From CAZOKZ01 sp964580585 (GTDB taxonomy: Bacteria; Sumerlaeota; Sumerlaeia; SLMS01; JAHLLQ01): a DNA stretch of 64,000 bases. Position numbers and translations under genes: made by a program. Location of the stretch: the NCBI GenBank assembly GCA_964580585.1, contig CAZOKZ010000019.1, positions 1-64,000 on the forward strand, in the 5' to 3' direction. Position 1 is the first letter of the stretch. The number at the start of each line of letters is the position of its first letter. Shown piece by piece: positions 8,318 to 16,865 of this stretch. The notes beneath the pieces were generated by a model. It had not been told where the DNA came from. It did not search any database and saw nothing but the letters and a program-made list of their open reading frames with translations.

Positions 8318-10002
8318 ACAAACGCTGGGCTAACGTCGTTCTCGCCATCTGGATTGCCCTGATTCTCCTGATGTTGTCTCCGCTGGTTTTGGGGTGGGGG
8401 AGCGGTACCATTGCGGGCGCGGATACCAGTCTGAGCGCCGAACGATTAGTCCGCCTGACCGGAAATAGCCTTATTTTATCGGCGGGCGCGGCGGCCTTGG
8501 CGATGCTTGTGGCGGTGCCGGTCGCCGTCGGGGCCGTACGCCTGTCGCGCCGACGAACGGGCAGCGTATTGCTTGCCGTGGCGTGCGTTCCCTTGTTCGT
8601 TCCCCCTCCGGTTTTAGCCGTGGCCGCCATCCGATTACTTGGCCCGGCGGGGTTTCTGACAAAGTGGTTTACGGGCAACGTCGCCACGTTTCCGGTGACC
8701 GAGCAAATCATGGGACCTGCGCCAAAAATTCCCGGTGCGCCGATTTACACGCTTGCGGGTGGGGCATTTTCGCTCGCCTGGGGGCTTTATCCCCTGGCTG
8801 TTTTGGCTATTGCCAGCGCTCTTGCCCGTCGCCAGTCCTCCGCCGAAGAAGCCGCCCTGCTCGAAACCGGACCGTTTGCCGTGTTGCGTCGCATTACCTT
8901 GCCGCTCGCCAGCGGAGGTATCGCCGTGGGCGCGTGCCTCGTATTCCTGTTCGCGATGACCGAATTCGGTGTCCCGGAATCGTTACGCAGCCTTCCGGTG
9001 CTTGTTTCCGAAGTTTACGCCCAGGCAGGCGTTTTTTTCGATATGAAGATGGCGCTCGCCGCGGCGCTGACCGTCCTGGCCGTGGCCGCCGTTGCGATTG
9101 GTGCCGTGGCACTTGTGTTTCGATGGGCCGGATTGGCGGGAAACGAATCGACTGAAACGGACAATACAGACGGGGGGGGGCAGATTGCGCGTTTACCGGG
9201 CCTTCGCGCTGCTCGCGTAATGGCGTGGGTGTTGGGAGTATTGCCCGCCGCAGCAATTGTCGGATTGCTCCTCGCCACGGCTAACGGACCCCACGGACCG
9301 TGGCCCGTTTGGAAAACCACCTGGCAAACGGCGCACGATGAGGTCTGGTTCACCATTCGCCTCGGATTAGCGCTAGCCCTCTTGGCCGCGCTGGTCGGTT
9401 CGCTGCTGGGCAGTGTCCTTGCCAACCTTCGCAAACCATGGATTGGGCGACTGTTGATTGCCGCGCCGCTTGTCATTCCCGGGCCGGTGTTTGGCGTCGC
9501 TGTCCAGGTTCTGCTGCGTCGTCCACCCGGTTCGTTGCCGTTCGGGTTCGATGATGTGTTGGCGAATTTTGCCCTCACTCACGGACCGTTGCTGGTTGTT
9601 TGGACCGTACGCTTCGCGCCTGTTGTGGCGTTGCTCGTCGAACGGCTTTTACGTGCCATCCCGCGCGAGGAATGGGAAATTGCCGCTCTCGAAGGCGGAG
9701 GATGGCTGGCCCGATGGCACAACGTCGCGTGGCCGCACGTGTGGCCCGGTGTTGCAGGCGGGGCGATGATCGCCTTTGCACTTTGCCTGGGCGAAGTCGG
9801 CGCCGCGATTTTGCTCATGCCACCGGGGACGACCACCCTTGGCGTGCGATTGTTGACGTTGATGCACTACGCGCCAACGGGACAAGTCAGCGCCCTGTGT
9901 CTGCTGGTGTTGATGCCTGGAGTCGTTGCGTACTTAATCGGGGCGGCACTACTGGCCCTGAAAACGCGGAAGCAATCGTTCAACGAACGGGAGGTTGGCT
10001 AG
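8314..10002 (+). CDS. Two-domain ABC transporter permease (FbpB/ThiP type)
   Basis: A 562-residue integral membrane protein made of two similar ABC permease halves. Each half has an EAA-type cytoplasmic loop that contacts the ATPase: EEAALLETGPFAVLRRITLP in the first half and EEWEIAALEGGGWLARWHNVAWP in the second. Around twelve hydrophobic segments are visible. This duplicated layout is characteristic of ferric-iron (FbpB/SfuB) and thiamine (ThiP) importers. No ATP-binding or substrate-binding subunit is adjacent, so the transporter must be completed from elsewhere or by the upstream lipoprotein, with which it overlaps by four bases. Its TAG stop overlaps the stop of the convergent histidine kinase gene. 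Substrate is undetermined. Confidence 0.85.
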   Translation: MNKRWANVVLAIWIALILLMLSPLVLGWGSGTIAGADTSLSAERLVRLTGNSLILSAGAAALAMLVAVPVAVGAVRLSRRRTGSVLLAVACVPLFVPPPVLAVAAIRLLGPAGFLTKWFTGNVATFPVTEQIMGPAPKIPGAPIYTLAGGAFSLAWGLYPLAVLAIASALARRQSSAEEAALLETGPFAVLRRITLPLASGGIAVGACLVFLFAMTEFGVPESLRSLPVLVSEVYAQAGVFFDMKMALAAALTVLAVAAVAIGAVALVFRWAGLAGNESTETDNTDGGGQIARLPGLRAARVMAWVLGVLPAAAIVGLLLATANGPHGPWPVWKTTWQTAHDEVWFTIRLGLALALLAALVGSLLGSVLANLRKPWIGRLLIAAPLVIPGPVFGVAVQVLLRRPPGSLPFGFDDVLANFALTHGPLLVVWTVRFAPVVALLVERLLRAIPREEWEIAALEGGGWLARWHNVAWPHVWPGVAGGAMIAFALCLGEVGAAILLMPPGTTTLGVRLLTLMHYAPTGQVSALCLLVLMPGVVAYLIGAALLALKTRKQSFNEREVG

Positions 10003-13000
10003 GTTCTTCCGATTTTGGGCGAGAGATATTTGTCGATCATGCGTCTCAGATCGTCCGTGCACAGGGGCTTGCTCAGGTAATCGTCCATACCCGATTCCAG
10101 GCATTTTTCCCGGTCGCCCTTGATGGCTCCGGCGGTCAGCGCAATGATCGGCGTGTGTTCGTCGTCGGCTTCCATGTGACGAATGGTTTGCGTTGCTTTG
10201 AAACCGTCCATTTCGGGCATTTGGCAATCCATCAGGATCAGATCGTACAACTGTCGGCTGAAGGCTTCGATGGCTTGCTGCCCATTGGCGGCCAGATCGT
10301 ACGTGTATCCCATTTTCTCCAGAATTTTCCCCGCGACCTTCTGGTTCACAAAGTTGTCTTCGACCAACAGGATGCGGATTGATTCGGAGACATTGGCGGT
10401 CGGTGTCGCTTCCCGAATCGGCTGCGGGGTTAATTCGGTGCGGAAGGCTCGCTGGCGCGATTGGCGCACCAGTTTGATCAATGCCTGGTACAGTTCGTCG
10501 GTTTTTACCGGTTTGCTCAGGCATGTGCGGAATCCCCACTCGCGAGCCTGCTTGTTGCGCACTTGGGGTGAGGCGCTGAGCAAAATCAGTGGAATGTGGC
10601 TCAGGCGTTCGTTTGTTTGAATCGTCAGGGCCAAATCGGGACCGTTGATTTCGGGCAGTTCCAGGTCGATCAATATCACCTGAACCTCGCGGTTGGTGCC
10701 CGCCCGCTCGAACAGATAATTCAATCCCGAATCCGCGTCGGCGACTGCTTTCGCGGCGCAATGCCATCCGCGCAGTTGTTCTTCCATGAAAGTGCGAGTG
10801 ATTTCGTGGTGATCGATCACCAGAATCCGCATTCCACGCACGCCTTCGTAGAGCACTTCCGGGTCGATGTCGTGATTGACGTCGGGGGGAATCTCTACCG
10901 GCAGGTTAATCCAAAAAGTCGAGCCTTCGTTTTCATGGCTTTGGACACCGATTTCCCCGCCCATCAACTCGACCAGTTGTTTGGAAATCACCAACCCAAG
11001 CCCCGTGCCACCGTATCGACGTGTGATAGAACCATCGACTTGCGAGAAAGGCTTGAACAGGCACTCCAATCGTTCGGGCGGAATACCGATACCCGTGTCC
11101 GTGACTTCAAATCGCAACGTGGCGTTGTTGCCTTCGCGAACGGTTTGCTTCACGCGCAGGACAACCTCGCCCGTGTCGGTGAATTTCAACGCATTGTTCA
11201 GCATATTGCTCAGCACCTGCCGAATGCGCACCTCGTCGCTCTTCACCTGGATAGGAACATCGGGATGAATGGCGCTGACCAGTTCGATGCCTTTGCCGTA
11301 AGCTTGTGGAGCCATCGTATCGGCCAGTTTTTCGATCATCGTCCGCAGGGTAAACTCGGTGGGTTCGATATCGACTTTGCCGGCTTCGATTTTCGAGAAG
11401 TCCAAAATTTCGTTAATGATCTTCAGCAATACTTCGCCCGAGTTGAAGATTGTTTCGACGTACTCGCGTTGTTCGGCGGTCAGTTCTGTCTCGCACATCA
11501 ACTGCGCCATTCCAATCACGCCATTCATCGGCGTGCGGATTTCGTGGCTCATACTGGCGAGGAACTCGCTCTTGGCGCGGTTGGCTTCTTCGGCGGCATC
11601 GCGCGCTTCGCGCAACGCCCGTTCGTATTCTTTGCGATCGGTGATATTTTCCACAAACGACCAGATGCGCGTCCGGCCGTCGGCGCCCGTGATTACCACT
11701 CCGCTGAGAAGCACGGGGACGCGCACGCCGTCCTTGTGCATATATTCCTTTTCGTATGGCCCGTATCGTCCGGTCAGGTTCAAAGAAGCGATCTGGGCTT
11801 TTTCCGAATCCTGGTATTCCAACGGGGTCAAATCCCAGTAAGTCAGTTCGTTGTCGCGGACTTCTTCTTCCGAGTAACCGATGATTTCGCGAAATGCTTC
11901 GTTGGCTTGAATCAAGCGCCCATCCATTTCGCACAACACCATTCCGATGGGCGAATTTTCGAACATCAGACGAAAGCGGTCTTCCGAAGCGCGTAAGGCG
12001 GCTTCCGCCGTTTTGCGCGAGGTGATGTCGCGCCCAACTCCTTGATAGCCGGTCAGTTCGCCTTTTTCATTGTAAAGACCGCGTAAAATCCAATACGTCC
12101 AGCGAATCAATCCGTGTTCCAGCACCACGCGGTGTTCGCAGGAGACGACCTGATTGGTGAACGAAATCGACCGAATCGTTTCCTCGACCATTTTTAGATC
12201 TTCGGGGACGATTTCAGGCAAATAGCAATTGCCTAAAAGTTTTTTGCGCTCGACTCCATAATACCGGCAATATCGGTCATTGACGAACGTAATTCGCCCA
12301 TCGGGTTGGCACCGCATGATCATTTCCGTCTGATCTTCAACGATCGCGCGGTAATTTTGTTCGCTTTCGGCAATTCGCGCTTCCATCTGGAAACGTTTCA
12401 CGGCGCCGCCAATGCTGGCCGCCATGGTATTCAGAATAGAAACCTGGCTGTCGGACCACAGGCGTTCGGCGGTACAGTCGTCGAATCCGATAAACCCCCA
12501 GAATTCGTTTTCTATGCGGATTGGAACCACGAGCAGGGAGAGAATATGTTGATTGGTCAGAAACTCCCGTTCCGCGGTGGGAAAATCGCTGATCGGTCCT
12601 CGGACGCAACGCCCTGCCTTCAGTTCCGTTTCCCAGCGGGCAAAGTTTTCTTCATACACCAGGTTTTGCAGACTGGGATTATCAATTTGAGAGGTAATCG
12701 ATTCACGTAACCACTCGAAACGTTGGCTCATGGCCAGCTTCTTGGATTCCGGGTGTGGATGATTCTCAAAAAGGTACACTCGGTCCACGCCGACGGTTTC
12801 GCCCAGGATGCGCAGTGAATCGTAAACGGCATTTCGCGGATCGGTGGCTGTCAGGAGCGCATTGCTGGCCTTAGCCACGGCTTGCAGAAGCAATTCGCTG
12901 AGCTGTAACTGGGCTTCCATTGCCTTGCGATCGGTCACATCGCGGAAAATACTGCGCGTGGCGACCGGTTTCCCGTCGGCAAGCCGACAATTAGCGCTGC

Positions 13001-13298
13001 CTTCAAGCGCTATCTTGCGGCCATCTTTGCTGATATATTCGACCTCGATGTCCTTGATGGATTCCCCGTTCATGACGCGCTCGAAAAGCTCGCGGCAATG
13101 CTCATGACAACTGGGATGGATGACATCGAAGATTGTTAAATTGGTAATTTCGTCGTCGGTATAGCCCAGCGCTTCTCGCCAGGCTCGATTGACATACAGG
13201 ATCGAGCCATCGGGAGAGATGCTTTGGATCAGATCGTTGGCGTTCTCGAACAGGTCTCGATAACGCTCGTCTTGATCGTGATATCCCGCTTCGGACAT
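9999..13298 (-). CDS. Hybrid sensor histidine kinase with PAS, GAF and two receiver domains
   Basis: A 1099-residue cytoplasmic phosphorelay protein. Domains in order: PAS (about 10-125, ERYRDLFENAND), GAF (about 145-310), PAS (about 315-430, NYRAIVEDQTEMIMRC), PAS (about 440-555), HisKA with phospho-acceptor SMSHEIRTPMNG, HATPase with NALKFTDTGEV and GTGLGLVISK, then two receiver domains. The first receiver has LIDLELPEING, with its acidic pocket partly altered (VIDHHE in place of the usual DD/ED pair); the second is canonical, LLVEDN with LMDCQMPEMDG and a late Lys. ATG 13298 follows an AGGA site by nine bases. No transmembrane segment is seen, so the input is probably intracellular. No output regulator lies next to it. 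Confidence 0.92.
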   Translation of the reverse strand: MSEAGYHDQDERYRDLFENANDLIQSISPDGSILYVNRAWREALGYTDDEITNLTIFDVIHPSCHEHCRELFERVMNGESIKDIEVEYISKDGRKIALEGSANCRLADGKPVATRSIFRDVTDRKAMEAQLQLSELLLQAVAKASNALLTATDPRNAVYDSLRILGETVGVDRVYLFENHPHPESKKLAMSQRFEWLRESITSQIDNPSLQNLVYEENFARWETELKAGRCVRGPISDFPTAEREFLTNQHILSLLVVPIRIENEFWGFIGFDDCTAERLWSDSQVSILNTMAASIGGAVKRFQMEARIAESEQNYRAIVEDQTEMIMRCQPDGRITFVNDRYCRYYGVERKKLLGNCYLPEIVPEDLKMVEETIRSISFTNQVVSCEHRVVLEHGLIRWTYWILRGLYNEKGELTGYQGVGRDITSRKTAEAALRASEDRFRLMFENSPIGMVLCEMDGRLIQANEAFREIIGYSEEEVRDNELTYWDLTPLEYQDSEKAQIASLNLTGRYGPYEKEYMHKDGVRVPVLLSGVVITGADGRTRIWSFVENITDRKEYERALREARDAAEEANRAKSEFLASMSHEIRTPMNGVIGMAQLMCETELTAEQREYVETIFNSGEVLLKIINEILDFSKIEAGKVDIEPTEFTLRTMIEKLADTMAPQAYGKGIELVSAIHPDVPIQVKSDEVRIRQVLSNMLNNALKFTDTGEVVLRVKQTVREGNNATLRFEVTDTGIGIPPERLECLFKPFSQVDGSITRRYGGTGLGLVISKQLVELMGGEIGVQSHENEGSTFWINLPVEIPPDVNHDIDPEVLYEGVRGMRILVIDHHEITRTFMEEQLRGWHCAAKAVADADSGLNYLFERAGTNREVQVILIDLELPEINGPDLALTIQTNERLSHIPLILLSASPQVRNKQAREWGFRTCLSKPVKTDELYQALIKLVRQSRQRAFRTELTPQPIREATPTANVSESIRILLVEDNFVNQKVAGKILEKMGYTYDLAANGQQAIEAFSRQLYDLILMDCQMPEMDGFKATQTIRHMEADDEHTPIIALTAGAIKGDREKCLESGMDDYLSKPLCTDDLRRMIDKYLSPKIGRT

Positions 13299-13513
13299 GA
13301 AAGACGATCCTGAAAAAATCGGTTGGCGAAACAGCCGGTTGGCCTGAATACGGCACCATGGAGCCGGGTCGTATAAATCGTAACATTCCAATCGTGCCCG
13401 GCCCGCCATTAAAGGCGTGACTTGAGCGTCACCCATCATTTAGAAAAAACACCGCCAGTACGTAAAGCATATTTCCGTACCCGGCCAAGACTTTTATCAA
13501 CATCGAGCACTCT

Positions 13514-13891
13514 ATGCAGCATCGTCAAGGACGCGTCGAAGAGACCATCCGCACCGCATTGGCGGAAATCATTCAGCGGCAATTGCGGGATCCCCGCCTG
13601 CCGATGATTTTCAATATTACCACGGTTCGGGTGACGCGCGACCTTCAGGAAGCCAAGGTTTACTTCACCCAATTGCCCGATTCAGAGGCCGATATCGATG
13701 AAACGCTGGATTTGCTCGAACACGCCAAAGGGTTCCTGCGTTCGGAAATGGGCAAGCATCTCCGTTTGCGTTATACGCCCATTTTACGGTTTTACTACGA
13801 TGAATCATTGGTGAACGCTCGCCGCATTGACGAACTCCTGGCCTCGGCCAACGTACCTCCTGCACCGGACGAGTCCGGCGACGAGGATTGA
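13514..13891 (+). CDS. rbfA: 30S ribosome-binding factor A
   Basis: A 125-residue RbfA, a KH-fold assembly factor that binds the 30S subunit and helps 16S rRNA 5'-end maturation and cold adaptation. It has the family N-terminus RQGRVEETIRTALAEIIQRQLRDPRL, the central VTRDLQEAKVYFT strand and the LRLRYTPILRFYYDES segment. A short acidic tail (DESGDED) ends it. It is not in the usual nusA-infB-rbfA-truB cluster: a divergent kinase lies upstream and a membrane-protein cluster downstream. Confidence 0.94.
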   Translation: MQHRQGRVEETIRTALAEIIQRQLRDPRLPMIFNITTVRVTRDLQEAKVYFTQLPDSEADIDETLDLLEHAKGFLRSEMGKHLRLRYTPILRFYYDESLVNARRIDELLASANVPPAPDESGDED

Positions 13892-13999
13892 TTCAACTGC
13901 TCAGGTTCTCATTGGCATTTGGATACATCAACGCTATTTTCCCGTTAACAAAATAAACGAACGCGCCTCCACATGCTTATTCGTGAAGGAAGGTTTTCC

Positions 14000-14428
14000 A
14001 TGGATTATCGGGAACGGTCCGAAGACCAACAAATGGAGGCGATCCTTCAAAGCGATAAAAAAAGCCCCATCGGCGCGGCGATCGCGGTGTTGATTCTCGT
14101 CGTGGTACTCTTGGGTGCGGGCACGATCTTTTGGCCCAAGGTCCAGGAATTGTTCGTCGATCCCGCCGAGTTGACCCCGGAAGAGCAACGCGCCTATTAC
14201 GAAAAAAACATCGATGCCAACGCCTATTATGGAACGTATGGTGTATCGGTGGGACGCATTGTTGGCGTGGATTGGCTGGAGGAAGGCGTTTCGGTGGGTG
14301 TTCCTCCTTCCGATCTCACACAAGCCGGATACGAGGATAAAACGCGCATGGCGGGATACTATTACCGGATTTCTCAATCGGACGGATTCGGATTTTATGT
14401 TCCCTGCGAAGCCATCTCGGTGAACTGA
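14000..14428 (+). CDS. Single-pass membrane protein, paralogue of the 14528 gene
   Basis: A 142-residue protein of unknown function. A short charged N-terminal tail is followed by one membrane helix (IAVLILVVVLLGAGTIFW, residues about 27-44) and an extracytoplasmic domain of about 95 residues. That domain starts with LTPEEQRAYY, contains VGRIVGVDWLEEGVSVG and ends with a tyrosine-rich strand GYYYRIS and FYVPCEAISVN. The same pattern recurs at the C-terminus of the next gene (LSEEEYR, LGTILKVNWVEEGGSLG, NYYFIVK), so the two are tandem paralogues of one domain. ATG 14000 is chosen over the in-frame 13973 because of the purine-rich GAAGGAAGG upstream. Probable operon with 14528 and 15671. Confidence 0.65.
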   Translation: MDYRERSEDQQMEAILQSDKKSPIGAAIAVLILVVVLLGAGTIFWPKVQELFVDPAELTPEEQRAYYEKNIDANAYYGTYGVSVGRIVGVDWLEEGVSVGVPPSDLTQAGYEDKTRMAGYYYRISQSDGFGFYVPCEAISVN

Positions 14429-14527
14429 AACCTGTGAAATAGTAGGAGATAAGGCTTTCCATCCACCCTTGAATATCGTAAGATTAACAAGAGTCTGACT
14501 CGCGATATCACCCCTGAGTATAACCTG

Positions 14528-15619
14528 ATGAGCCAGCAACCGCCTGAAAATTTCCCATTTGTCCCGGGAAAAACCCCTCAACCCCAACCATCGGCGCCAC
14601 CAAACGATCAGCCTTCGGGCAAAGACGTCGCTCCGGCGTATCCGTTTCAGCCGACCAAAACCCCCAATGCCGAATCGCCCCAATCCAATGCGCCTCGGCC
14701 TGATGCTCCCAAAATCGTCATGGGGTCTGGGTATCAGGAAGATCAGGATGACGAACCGGAGATCACTCCTCCGCTCAAGGGAATTGTGATCGGTTCCGGA
14801 TATCAGGAAGAAGACCAGCAGTACGAACCTCAACCCACCCCGGGCATCGTTGTCGGCAGCCCTCCACAAGATCCGGGCGATTATCGTCCCGAACCGACTC
14901 CGGGGATCATCGTGGGCAGTCCACCGCAGGATCCCACCGATTACAAACCAGACGCTCCGGCGGGGATCGTGGTTGGAAGTCCTCCCCAGGACCCCGGCGA
15001 ATACCGGCCGCAGACGGAAACCGCTCCGGAGCAAGCAGATGAAGCACCCATGCCGCCCATGGAGGCCGACGAAGAAGACGTCGAAGCTAATCTGAGGGCC
15101 ATGTATGCGGGCGAACAGACCGATGACCCGTCCAAAGCGCCTGGCGCTGCCGAGGCAGCCAAAGATGCCTACAAGGGAGCAAAAAAATCCGAAGCCGAGT
15201 ACTCGCAACGCGACGCCGTAATCGATGAAAAGTTGGAGAACTTAAAAAAAGGCGAATGGAGTAATCGCAAGAGCGCATCCGTTTTGCTGGGATCGATTGC
15301 CGTCGTCGTCATTCTCCTGGTGGTTATGGCGAAAGTGGTTGGAAACAAAGGTCCGGCAACCCGGGTGGAACTGAGCGAAGAGGAGTACAGGCAGGCCATC
15401 GGGCACTATGCATATCAGCGACCGGAAGGCGAATTCCTGGGAACGATTCTCAAGGTGAATTGGGTCGAAGAAGGCGGATCGCTGGGGAAATTCCCGAACG
15501 GTACCGGAGGGTTTATCACCGAATATGCACCCGAATCGAATTATTACTTCATCGTGAAAACCGAAAATGGCGAACGACCATTTATCGCTCCCGAGGTGGA
15601 AACGATGGCGGTGAAATAA
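14528..15619 (+). CDS. Proline-rich repeat protein with one TM helix and paralogous C-terminal domain
   Basis: A 363-residue protein of unknown function. The N-terminal half is proline-rich and cytoplasmic by topology: two FPF-type motifs (NFPFVPGKTP at 8-17, AYPFQPTKTP at 37-46), then five tandem copies of a ~20-residue unit between residues 59 and 163 with consensus P-G-I-V-V-G-S-P-P-Q-D-P-x-D-Y-x-P. A charged coiled-coil-like region (about 200-245) precedes a single membrane helix (LLGSIAVVVILLVVMAKVV, about 258-276) and a C-terminal domain of about 85 residues homologous to that of the 14000 gene. It lies 99 bp after that gene and 51 bp before the third member. The layout suggests a protein-interaction tail on the cytoplasmic side and a sensing or binding domain outside. 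Confidence 0.7.
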   Translation: MSQQPPENFPFVPGKTPQPQPSAPPNDQPSGKDVAPAYPFQPTKTPNAESPQSNAPRPDAPKIVMGSGYQEDQDDEPEITPPLKGIVIGSGYQEEDQQYEPQPTPGIVVGSPPQDPGDYRPEPTPGIIVGSPPQDPTDYKPDAPAGIVVGSPPQDPGEYRPQTETAPEQADEAPMPPMEADEEDVEANLRAMYAGEQTDDPSKAPGAAEAAKDAYKGAKKSEAEYSQRDAVIDEKLENLKKGEWSNRKSASVLLGSIAVVVILLVVMAKVVGNKGPATRVELSEEEYRQAIGHYAYQRPEGEFLGTILKVNWVEEGGSLGKFPNGTGGFITEYAPESNYYFIVKTENGERPFIAPEVETMAVK

Positions 15620-15670
15620 ACGCAGTTCAGTTGTGAAGAGAATGGAACGAATGTTTTCAGGGGGTATGGC

Positions 15671-16372
15671 ATGAGTGATACTTCAATATCATCGGGTGAA
15701 GGAAATGAATCTTCGTCGAGAACGAATTTTCCGTTCGCGCCCAAGAGTATGTCGCTACCGTCCACCCCTCCACCGGAAACGCACGATTCGCATTCCGAAA
15801 TAACAGCCTTTCCATTCGCTCCCAAGAGCGCACCACCCCCTAAACCGGTGGAAAATCCCATCGATCTATCGAAACGCGATTCCGAAATTTCCATTCGGCG
15901 CGGACGCATCTCCTCGGCTGTTATTCCTCCGTGGGAAGCCGAGATGAAAAAACCTGCTCCGAAAGTTAAAACTCCCGCAGAATCCTCGCCCACCGTCCAT
16001 CCTTCGGACCGAGGAATGGCGCAATCGCGTGAAGCTCCCGATTTAGAACAGCGAATGAGAGAGATTTCGGAAAAAAGTCATCAACGGAAGTGGGATAATT
16101 TTTTTCTGGTTACCGTTCCACTCGTTGTAGGCTTCCTCATTTTGAGAGCTGTCCTGCCTTTTGTTGTAACGCGGTTAGCCGAATCTCATAATTCAGCAGC
16201 CTCCAACCGTCGTATTTATCAATCCAATGTACCAATGGATGCCACGATGGATAGGACGAGACAATTGATTCAGGATCAGCGAAGCCAGCAAATGATTCTG
16301 AACTATCAGATTCAACAGCAACAGCAGATACAGTATCAAAATCAGCAGATTATCATGCAAAACCAACCGTAG
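15671..16372 (+). CDS. Proline-rich single-TM protein with glutamine-rich C-terminus
   Basis: A 233-residue protein, not recognised. It opens with a Ser-rich tail bearing two copies of FPFAPKS (residues 20-26 and 47-53), closely matching the FPFVPGK motif of the upstream gene, and continues with proline-rich sequence to about residue 115. One membrane helix (FFLVTVPLVVGFLILRAVLPFVV, split here as FFLVTVPLVVGF and LILRAVLPFVV, about 141-163) follows a helical charged stretch. The C-terminal ~60 residues are rich in Gln and Asn and probably coiled. It lacks the extracytoplasmic domain of its neighbours. The shared FPFxP motif and spacing argue that the three genes form one functional unit. Confidence 0.65.
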   Translation: MSDTSISSGEGNESSSRTNFPFAPKSMSLPSTPPPETHDSHSEITAFPFAPKSAPPPKPVENPIDLSKRDSEISIRRGRISSAVIPPWEAEMKKPAPKVKTPAESSPTVHPSDRGMAQSREAPDLEQRMREISEKSHQRKWDNFFLVTVPLVVGFLILRAVLPFVVTRLAESHNSAASNRRIYQSNVPMDATMDRTRQLIQDQRSQQMILNYQIQQQQQIQYQNQQIIMQNQP

Positions 16373-16865
16373 TATCTCCCCCCCCCACGCAGAATCCACT
16401 GGTGATATTCCGCTGTCAGGTTGAAATTGTTGGATTTGATTTCGCCCAGAAGCTCTGAAGGAGCGGCACAAAACTCGGCGCATTTGTCGCGATATTTCGC
16501 ACTTTCAGCGCTCGGTTAATTGCCTGATCGACAACCTGGGCTGCGCCTTTGGCGCTTTTCGGTATTCAAACTTTTCAGGGACACTTGCGGAACGACAGAG
16601 GAATAATAAACTTGTTCCTGGTGATCAGGTAGTGGCGCATGCGTTCGATGTTTCGGGAAAATATGACTGTCTGGGAATCGTTGTTATTCTCCTGATCGCT
16701 TTTCTGGTTTTCGTTTACGGTTAACAAAATCCAATTGGAACAAGAATCCACGTTCGCACATTGACATATCCTTTTCGATGACGATCTATTTCTCACGCGC
16801 ACGGAGGGAGGGAACGTGGCGTTACCGTTGAAATACAACCTTTCACAACATTGCAGGAGGAGAGC
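16373..16865. other. Non-coding gap with possible gene remnant
   Basis: About 490 bp without an intact gene. On the minus strand, 16400-16560 has short protein-like stretches in two frames (for example VVDQAINRALKVRNIATNAP, then AEFCAAPSELLGEIKSNN in another frame), which could be a decayed, frameshifted fragment. The right end provides a strong ribosome site (GCAGGAGGAG) for the amylase gene. Confidence 0.35.

Noticed and set aside
10596..11996. Open frame of 466 codons on the plus strand opposite the histidine kinase
   Set aside because: Antisense shadow of the kinase/receiver coding region; the kinase has clear domains and this frame has none.
13934..15208. Minus-strand open frame of 424 codons opposite the three-gene cluster
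   Set aside because: It spans two plus-strand genes and the gap between them. Its Arg/Gly/Phe-rich sequence is typical of a shadow of proline- and glutamate-rich coding.
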